A stretch of 5,127 nucleotides of DNA from NCBI GenBank assembly GCA_002431975.1, contig DJFA01000107.1, positions 20,418 to 25,544 on the forward strand. The letters run 5' to 3'. Source of the stretch: Ruminococcus sp. UBA5884 (GTDB lineage: Bacteria; Bacillota; Clostridia; Oscillospirales; Ruminococcaceae). This document shows positions 1 through 5,127 of this stretch, in pieces (positions within the stretch are counted from its first letter, which is position 1; the number at the start of each line of letters is the position of its first letter). The notes below the pieces were generated by a model. The model saw only the letters and a list, made by a program, of their open reading frames with translations. It did not search any database and was not told the DNA's origin. A program made the position numbers and the translations under genes.

Positions 1-3000
1 CTGCAACTGTAAAATGTAAAGTAACAGCAGACGGCGAAAACCAGCTTATCAATACTGTAAACGATGGCAACGGAAAATCTGCAAGTGCTTCTGTAAATGT
101 CCGCACAAAGAAAACTGATATTCAGATTTCAAAATCAGGTTATGTTGATAACGGCGGTCAGAATTATTATACAGGAATTGCAAACCAGAAAGCACACTAT
201 ACAATTACAGTAAGCAACAACGGAACTATTGATGCTACAGATGTTAAGATAAGCGATACTATACCTGATGCTATCACTAATCCTGAAATTGTCGAAACTG
301 TTGACGGCGTTTCTATTTCAGGAAATACTCTCAGCGGAACAGTTAATATTCCTGCGGGTGATTCAGTAACTATAAATATTGAGGGAACTATTTCAGCTGA
401 CGCTTCCGGAAATATTGAAAATACTGCTTCCGCAAACGACAAAACAAGTGACAAAGTTACTTTTACTCCTAAAGCACCCGAACCAAATCTCAGCATTAAT
501 AAATCTTCAAGTATTGCAAACTTTATAAAAAGCGAAACACCTGATGTCATTTATACTATAACAGTTAAAAATGACGGCAATGCAACAGCAGAAAATGTAA
601 CAGTTTCTGATGATATACCGGCTGATATAACAGTTTCTGAAATTAAAGTCGGTGATACAGATGTAACATCAAGTCTTGCAAAAGACAATAAGTTCAGCAC
701 TGTTATTACAAGCATTCCGGCAGGAGAAACAGTTACTGTAACCATAAAAGGTACAATCTCAGGTACTGCAAAAAACAATATTGAAAATACTGCAAAATAT
801 ACATACGGAAATAAAACTGTGTCTTCAAATAAAGTAACAATCTATGCGGGAGATGACCCGAATAAATTTAAAGTTACTAAAAGAGCAATAAATGCTGACG
901 ACACAGACAAGGAATATGTTTCTTATTATGATAATGAAATTGAATATGAAGTAACCTTTACCAACAATTCAAATGATACTCTTACTGAACTTTATATGTA
1001 TGATATATACAGGGGTTACTATGATACAAGCAAAAATGATATCGTCATTAATGTAGTTAGTGGTTCAGAATATGGCTTTGAAAAAAGTTATACTGTAACC
1101 TCAGCTGCAAGACCATATGATGATAAAAAAGGTTATCAATTCAATTATAAATTTAAAAATGTTAAAATTCCACCAAAAGGAACAGTTATTTTCAAATACA
1201 TTGTTCCTTTAAAGAAAATTACAACTCAGGAACAGACAAGAGATAATATTTATTATAAAAATGAAGTAAGTTTTGATGCTCAAAAGTTGGATAATTTAGG
1301 AAAATTTAAAGCAGTAAGTGAAATACATTATAATGATGTAAAAGTTACTAAAATAAATGGCAATCTTGATAAATATGGTAATAATCTTGAAGGTTATATA
1401 AACATTTCAAAAAGTGCCGTAAATGGTAGCCTTACCGATTCTTATCCTTTTACTATCATTTTCAGTGGTGCAAGTTTTTCAAGTAGTTATTTAACTAAAA
1501 AATATATAAAAGAAATAACTTTTAAGGATAAAATTCCAGATGGAATGGAGCTTGATACTTCTGTTAATCCTGTTTTGACTGAATCCAGTGAAGATAGCAA
1601 ATTAAACCAGAATGGTGGAAAAGCCACAGTAACTATAAACGAAGAAAATGGTTACCTTGTATTTAAGATTGAACTTAATAGTGAAAATTATGATTCATTT
1701 AAGAAAACATTTGAAAACGGTGGCGGTTATCTTGCTATTCACTATTCTCTTAAAGCAAAAGATGAAAACAGCCTTAAACAGAATGAAAAATATGAAAATA
1801 CAGTTGAAGATGTCAATATCATTTATAAAGATGGTACTGAATTTAAAAAGGAAGAAATGCATGAATATGACAGTCCTTCAGCTGATGTAACAATCAAGGA
1901 AATATCTCCTGCTCCGGGATTTGCAAAGAAAGCCTATAAATCTTTCGCAGGACAGGAATTTGATAGCAATACTGTACTTAATAATGCAGGAGAAGGTCTT
2001 ATAACTGCCGGAGATACTCTTATATGGCAGGCTATAGTTTATAATGGCGGTTCAGCCGGTCAGACAGCTGACCTCTCAGATTACAGCATTACAGATACTC
2101 TTCCTTCAAATTATTCATATGATGATGTTACCGGATATCCTGTAAATGCATGGATATGCGATTTTAATGAAAATGGCGGATATAATACACAATCAGGAAC
2201 TAAAGTTGATGTTCCGAATCCTGTCAAATCAGGAAATACAGTTACTTGGAGCTTTACAGGCGATAATTATAAACTCGCTCCGGGTAAATGCCTTGTTCTT
2301 GAATTTTCAACTGTTTCCAAAACAGATTTAGAAGGCGTTATAACAAACAGCGGTTATGCAGAAATTAATCAGAATTTTACTGATGAAGACGTTATTGCCG
2401 GAAACAAACAGGATAACAAAATCTATAACTATGCAAACTATAATATAGTTGGTCTTACTACAGAATCATGGAAAACTATTACCTATACAAATCAGGGTCA
2501 TAATGGCACTCCTCATACAGACCCTGAAACAGATACAGGAAACAGCCGTGATACTACTCATAACTATGTTCAGGGCGTTCAGGGCGAAAAAGTTACATAT
2601 ACTATAAATGTAACAAATAATTCTCCTGTTTCAATTGAAAACTTCACAGTTATCGACCGTCTGCCTTATGTGAATGACAAGGGTCTTGTATCAGGTTATG
2701 AAAGAAATTCAGCATTCGGCGTTCAGTTCTCAGAAATATTATCTGTAAAAGTAGGAGATATCACTATTGAAAGCAGTAAATATCAGTTATCTTTCTCAAC
2801 AGACAAGACTTCAGTTCTCAACGAATATTCAGGTGACTGGTCAGGCAAAAATGATGTTATGACATGGACATCTGACAGCACTAATGCAATCAATTTCAGA
2901 GTTCTTATTGACAGCTCTGTAAAGGTTAAACCTAATGAAACAGTAGTAATTACATTTAAAGGCATTGTTCCTTCATACGTTGAAAAAACAGGTATATCAA

Positions 3001-5127
3001 ATATTGCATGGAACAGCTTTGCATATGCATATCAGAATACTGAAATCCTTGGCGATACAGTAATGGTTGCTGAACCTGCAAAAGTCGGTGTATGGGTTGA
3101 AACACCTGCAACCGCAAACAAGATAATTATAAACAAGACTGTTGAAAATTCAACGGGTGGCACATTCTGGTTTGCACTCTTTAAGGACGGCACAACAACC
3201 GGCTCTTATGAGCGTATCAGCGATATGGTATCAGTTCAGCTTGCAGAAAATTCAACTACAGGCAATGTAACTATGGACAACCTTGATTTTGCTTCTATAA
3301 AAGAAGTAAATCAGGCTGATAATATTTATCTCTTTGAAACAACAGAAAAAGGCGATATACTGACAAATCAAAATTCAGTTTATTCACCTTCATACACAAC
3401 AGGTAATACAATTGACACATCAAAAACTGAAAATATTGTTGATGTTACAAATACCAAGGAAACAGGCAGTATCAGCTTTACAAAAACTGTTGCGGGAAAT
3501 GATGATGGCATAACAGATACTTTCTGGTTCGGACTGTTTACAAAACAGGGCAATGAATTTATAAGATATGAAGATGCCGGAATAAAATCTGCTGTAATTA
3601 AAGGCAACGGCTCTGAAAAAGTAACATTCTCGGATATTCCTAACAACAGTACATTCTATGTATTTGAAACAAATGAAAACGGAGTTATCGTTGATACTCT
3701 CGAAAAAGGCGTTCAGACATTATACACAGGTTCTCAGAACGGTGAAAAATATCTGGTTAACAATACAGGTTCTGATGGTGTTAAAGCCGGTGAAGAGTTC
3801 ACTGTAACAAATACAAAACAGGTTAATTATCAGATAACTGTAAACAAGATTCTTTTATCAGATGATGTCAAAGCTTCACAGGTATTCTATGTCGGACTTT
3901 ATGATTCTGAAACAGCCACAAAAACAGATATAGTTAAATCATTCACATCTGAAACAGAAGCAGTTTTCACATATCTTGACAGCTCAAAAACATATTATAT
4001 TGCTGAATGTGATAAAGACGGCAACCGTTATGACAGTACATTTACACAATTCGTTTATCTGAATAATTCAGAAAATCCGATAGAAAGAACATTCACTGTA
4101 ACATACGAAAACAATACTGTTTCATTTGCTGATGATTCAGAACAGTATGTTTCTGTTACAAACACTGATACATCAAGAAAAACAGGTATCATAATAAATA
4201 AAAATATTATATCAGCTGCACAGCCAACAAAAGATATGACTATTAACTTTGGAATATATACTATTAATTCTGAAAACGGTGAGTATCAATTAAAAGAAAC
4301 TGTTACAGCTGATGTTAAAGTAGCTGACTTTAAAAATAATTCAGACGGAACATATTCAGCTTCAGTATCATTCAAGGCAGAAGACCTCGCTAAAGGTGAA
4401 TATTATGTATTTGAAATCAATGGCGATACAATCCTTGATGATGGAGATATAGTTGAAATCAATGGCAATAACTATGTCGTAAGCTATGAAAACGGAAATA
4501 TGGTATACCTTGACGGAACAATTGACGGCAATGTAACAATTTCCAACAAAAACAGCGATGAATCAGAAATTTATTTCAAAAAGATTGATGTAACAGGTAA
4601 ACCTCTTGCAGGTGCAGAGTTTACTATAACTACAGAGGACATCAGTATAGGTTTAAGCAATGTAAAAATTAATGACACAGCTGCAAATCCAATTACATGG
4701 ACTACTTCAGATGATAAGAACGGTGTTAAAATTACCGGACTCCCTGATGGAACATACACTCTTGCTGAAAAAGCTTATAATAATTATAAGGGCATAAGTG
4801 TTAAATTTGAAGTGGAAAATTGCTATATCAAATACAGCGGCAATGATAAGGCAGTTTATAATGTTACTGCTGACAGCATGACTATTATGAATAAAGCAGT
4901 TGTAAATGTCAGCAAAAAGGATATGGGCGGTACAGAACTTGAAGGAGCATTGATAAAGATAGTTCCTGACAGTGACACTGTTTATCTTACAAATACTGAA
5001 ATCTCAAGAAACGGAACAGAATTCAAAAAAGCCGCCAAAACAGATACAGACGGCAATATGTTTGATAATGATAATAATAAGATAGATTCATCAACAACAA
5101 AGGACTATACAAATTATTATTACTCAG
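1..5127 (+). CDS. Giant multi-domain surface adhesin / isopeptide-rich stalk protein (DUF11 and Cna-B/SpaA repeats), partial at both ends
   Basis: The frame with codons starting at position 3 is open for 1708 codons to 5126, with no stop or frameshift. Bases 1-2 finish an earlier codon and neither gene end is present. The product is a chain of beta-sandwich modules: DUF11-type repeats (residues 1-284), divergent DUF11/D2-like modules (288-819), a larger pilin-type module (820-1039), four Cna-B-like repeats (1040-1519), then SpaA/Cna-B domains (1522-1708). Modules typically begin with a strand such as ISKS, INKT or VNKI and end with ENTA, VTNTK or ISNKN, giving Lys-Asp/Glu-Asn triads expected to form isopeptide bonds. 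Such proteins are exported by Sec and often sortase-anchored, and they act as adhesins or pilus-like stalks. No signal peptide, LPXTG motif or membrane segment falls inside the window, so export and anchoring are inferred from the family. The first in-frame ATG is at 996, inside a domain, and is not the start. The ligand cannot be predicted. Confidence 0.93.
3..107 (+). other. C-terminal end of a DUF11-type repeat (residues 1-35)
   Basis: This is the tail of a module whose start lies upstream of the window. It contains LINTVND, with N17 in the place where the following repeats have ENTASAN and ENTAKY, and then a strand ending SVNVR. The next module begins directly afterwards. The match is by position and pattern to the two full repeats downstream, so the protein has at least one more DUF11-type unit upstream. 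C5 is one of only five cysteines in the visible protein. Confidence 0.6.
111..479 (+). repeat. DUF11-type repeat, full copy (residues 37-159)
   Basis: The unit is 123 residues. It opens with the strand DIQISKSG (K44), followed by the classic DUF11 core HYTITVSNNGTIDATDVKISD, then TIPD. It continues with IPAGDSVTINIEGTIS and closes with NIENTASAND (N140). K44, D85 (in ISDTIPD) and N140 match the order of reactive Lys, catalytic acid and Asn in isopeptide-forming DUF11/D2 modules. Family identity is clear from the TVSNNG, SDTIP and ENTA pattern. The isopeptide bond is an inference. Confidence 0.82.
480..851 (+). repeat. DUF11-type repeat, full copy (residues 160-283)
   Basis: The second full unit is nearly the same length as the previous one and aligns with it throughout. 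It has LSINKSSS (K167), YTITVKNDGNATAENVTVSD followed by DIPAD (D203), IPAGETVTVTIKGTISG, and NIENTAKY (N262). The protein pattern is strongly conserved while the DNA has drifted, so this is an old duplication and not a recent tandem copy. After the last strand (SNKVTIYAG) a short DDPNK linker leads into the divergent modules. Confidence 0.82.
864..1352 (+). other. Divergent DUF11/D2-like beta-sandwich module (residues 288-450)
   Basis: This module is longer (about 160 residues) and has more Lys and Tyr than the DUF11 repeats before it, but keeps their layout. It starts FKVTKRAI (K293), then IEYEVTFTNNSNDTLTELYMYD (D334, where the repeats have ISDTIP, although the usual following Pro is missing), then VKIPPKGTVIFKYIVPL, and YYKNEVSF (N420) near its end. 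The family link rests on the order of these elements and the EYEVTFTNNS core. Codon use changes here: Gly favours GGT and Ser favours AGT. It could equally be called an uncharacterised Ig-like domain. Confidence 0.55.
1353..1901 (+). other. Divergent isopeptide D2-like module (residues 451-633)
   Basis: This module has about 183 residues. The first strand is YINISKSAVNG (K470). A middle FKDKIPDGMELD (D509) closely resembles the (I/F)xDxxPxG signature of fimbrial D2 domains. After a longer insert containing NGYLVFKIEL and YLAIHYSLKAK comes KYENTVEDVNI (N599) and a final strand SADVTIKE. Unlike DUF11 repeats it lacks a clear TNNG core, having PFTIIFSGASFSSSY at that position. It shares the GGT/AGT codon preference of the preceding module, and the two probably entered the gene together. 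Family assignment is tentative, but the K-D-N order is visible. Confidence 0.55.
1902..2459 (+). other. DUF11-like module with two cysteines (residues 634-819)
   Basis: It starts PGFAKKAYKSF (K643 is the likely reactive Lys, although K642 or K646 are possible). It then has LIWQAIVYNGGSAGQTADLSD and YSITDTLPSNYSYDD (D698 in the SDTLP-like motif). It continues with VTWSFTGDNYKLAPGKCLVLEFST, the usual xxLxPGxxxxxEF strand, and VITNSGYAEIN (N782). The IVYNGG and ITDTLP motifs place it in the DUF11 family more clearly than the two modules before it. C719 and C763 are both in this module, and no other domain in the window has two cysteines. Confidence 0.65.
2460..3119 (+). other. Large pilin-type isopeptide module linking stalk and Cna-B repeats (residues 820-1039)
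   Basis: This is the largest module, at about 220 residues. It opens with ESWKTITYTNQG (K824) and a Gly/Thr/His-rich loop, then GEKVTYTINVTNNSPVSIEN and VIDRLPYVNDKG (D885). It then has RNSAFGVQFSE, a Trp-containing stretch (DWSGKNDVMTW), FRVLIDSSVKVKPNETVVITFKG, and NIAWNSFAYAYQ (N1004). The end is VMVAEPAKVGVWVE. The combination of IDRLPxxxD, RxSxFGVxF, NSFAY and AEPxKVGV is one I recall from the module that precedes Cna-B repeats in large Clostridia surface proteins, but I have no search result. The K-D-N order is intact. Confidence 0.65.
3120..3461 (+). repeat. Cna-B-like repeat A (residues 1040-1153)
   Basis: First of four tandem units sharing the plan: I-x-(I/V)-x-K strand, F-(W/Y/N)-(F/V)-(A/G)-(L/I)-(F/Y) signature, Tyr-x-x-Glu strand, and (V/I)-(T/S)-N closing strand. 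Here these are KIIINKTVEN (K1045), FWFALF (1055-1060), NIYLFETTEKG (E1112) and VDVTNTKE (N1150). In Cna-B/SpaA domains the Lys and Asn form an isopeptide bond and the Glu catalyses it. The unit is longer than a minimal Cna-B domain (about 70-90 residues). The extra length lies in the loop after the Glu and around TTGSYERISD. Confidence 0.7.
3462..3821 (+). repeat. Cna-B-like repeat B (residues 1154-1273)
   Basis: It follows repeat A without a linker: the VTNTKETGSISFTKTV junction is the end of A and the start of B. Key elements are SFTKTVAGND (K1161), FWFGLF (1174-1179), FSDIPNNSTFYVFETNENG (E1222) and EFTVTNTKQ (N1270). It is the copy closest to repeat A, and the two share the KTV, FWF(A/G)LF, VFET/LFET and VTNTK elements nearly unchanged. 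The loop after the Glu is about 10 residues longer than in A. Confidence 0.72.
3822..4178 (+). repeat. Cna-B-like repeat C (residues 1274-1392)
   Basis: This repeat has ITVNKILLSDD (K1282), FYVGLYDSE (the 1295-1300 signature, with Trp replaced by Tyr), LDSSKTYYIAECDKDG (E1335, followed by C1336) and YVSVTNTD (N1387). It is less like A and B than they are like each other. The K-to-E distance is shorter (53 residues, against 61-71 in the others) and the E-to-N distance is longer (52). A lone Cys next to the proposed catalytic Glu is unusual for this repeat set. Confidence 0.7.
4179..4559 (+). repeat. Cna-B-like repeat D (residues 1393-1519)
   Basis: The most divergent of the four copies, with 127 residues. 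It has TGIIINKNIIS (K1400), INFGIYTIN (1414-1419, the degraded signature), AKGEYYVFEINGD (E1471) and GNVTISNKN (N1515). After the Glu there is a Gly/Asp/Asn-rich stretch (DDGDIVEINGNNYVVSYENG) that looks like an extra beta-hairpin. The K-E-N triad is kept despite the drift elsewhere, which supports selection for the cross-link. Confidence 0.65.
4566..4895 (+). other. SpaA/Cna-B domain (residues 1522-1631)
   Basis: The best family match in the window: EIYFKKIDVTGKPLAGAEFTI is the typical SpaA prealbumin-like domain opening (KxDxxGxPLxGAxF). ITGLPDGTYTLAEKA is the typical middle, with E1589, and the end is MTIMNKAV with N1630. The reactive Lys is K1526 or K1527. In sortase-assembled pilins this fold stabilises the shaft or base by a Lys-Asn isopeptide bond. 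It differs in type from repeats A-D, having the GxPLxGAxF hallmark that they lack. C1607 lies in ENCYIK before the last strand. Confidence 0.85.
4899..5127 (+). other. Start of a further SpaA/Cna-B-like domain, cut by the window end (residues 1633-1708)
   Basis: VNVSKKDMGGTELEGALIKIV repeats the SpaA opening pattern (KKxxxGxxLxGAxxxI), with K1638 or K1639 as the likely reactive Lys. It is followed by NTEISRNGTEFKKA and then an Asp/Asn-rich loop (DTDGNMFDNDNNKID, 1681-1695). The loop sits where related domains have a TDxDGxxxxxxLPxGxY hairpin, and no LPxGxY element is seen before the window ends, so either the loop is enlarged or the Glu strand lies just beyond. The catalytic Glu and the closing Asn are not visible. 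Confidence 0.7.

Noticed and set aside
197..778. Two back-to-back open frames on the minus strand (197-550 and 551-778) with Val/Leu/Ser-rich products that look membrane-like.
   Set aside because: They lie wholly antisense to the DUF11 repeats. Their hydrophobic look follows from reverse-complementing Thr/Asn/Asp/Glu codons, and the two products resemble each other because the sense repeats do.
1326..1340. TATAAT-like promoter box (also near 2180).
   Set aside because: Such hexamers arise by chance in AT-rich coding sequence from Tyr-Asn codons. No matching -35 box, ribosome binding site or start codon follows in a plausible frame.
1648..1890. Plus-strand open frame in another phase, giving a Lys/Met/Leu-rich small protein.
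   Set aside because: It is an out-of-phase reading of an AT-rich part of the D2-like module. The main frame keeps K470/D509/N599 and continues without interruption.
864..1901. Possible insertion sequence or pseudogenised segment, because of its altered composition.
   Set aside because: There are no stops, frameshifts, inverted repeats or target duplications. The reading frame and triad order carry through, so it is a set of functional modules and not an inserted element.
2146..2331. Plus-strand open frame of 61 codons in another phase.
   Set aside because: It is an out-of-phase shadow of the DUF11-like module and has no domain of its own.
2783..2965. Minus-strand open frame of 60 codons.
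   Set aside because: It is antisense to the large pilin-type module, and the product shows no domain.
3380..3646. Minus-strand open frame of 88 codons.
   Set aside because: It is antisense to Cna-B-like repeats A and B, has no recognisable domain, and competes with a strand whose domain pattern is unbroken.
4571..4759. Minus-strand open frame of 62 codons.
   Set aside because: It is antisense to the best-supported SpaA/Cna-B domain in the window, and nothing in its product is recognisable.

Overview
The window is one uninterrupted protein-coding reading frame on the + strand. The frame whose codons start at positions 3, 6, 9 and so on has no stop codon from position 3 to 5126 (1708 codons). 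Both the start and the end of the gene lie outside the window. There is no intergenic DNA, RNA gene, mobile element, CRISPR array, promoter or terminator that I can support. For any codon, residue number equals its first base divided by 3.

The product is a giant secreted or cell-surface, adhesin-like protein of the type found in Gram-positive gut bacteria. It is a string of immunoglobulin-like beta-sandwich modules and is rich in Thr, Asn, Ser, Asp, Lys and Val. Cys (5) and Met (13) are scarce. The modules, in order, are: the tail of a DUF11-type repeat (3-107); two full DUF11-type repeats (111-851); two longer, divergent DUF11/D2-like modules (864-1901); another DUF11-like module (1902-2459); a larger pilin-type module ending in an NSFAY / AEPAKVGV pattern (2460-3119); four tandem Cna-B-like repeats of 114-127 residues, A-D (3120-4559); a SpaA/Cna-B domain (4566-4895); and the start of another SpaA-like domain cut by the window end (4899-5126). 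Every complete module has a Lys near its start, an Asp or Glu in the middle and an Asn near its end, in the order expected for intramolecular Lys-Asn isopeptide bonds. The protein therefore looks like a long, rigid, covalently locked stalk or fibre. The signal peptide, any tip domain and the wall anchor would lie beyond the window.

The sequence is AT-rich, uses CAG more than CAA for Gln outside one segment, and encodes a DUF11/Cna-B surface protein. This suggests a low-GC Firmicute of the Clostridia, perhaps a Ruminococcus-like gut species. That placement is inference. The segment 864-1901 uses different synonymous codons (GGT and AGT instead of GGC and AGC) from the modules downstream, so these two modules may have a separate origin.
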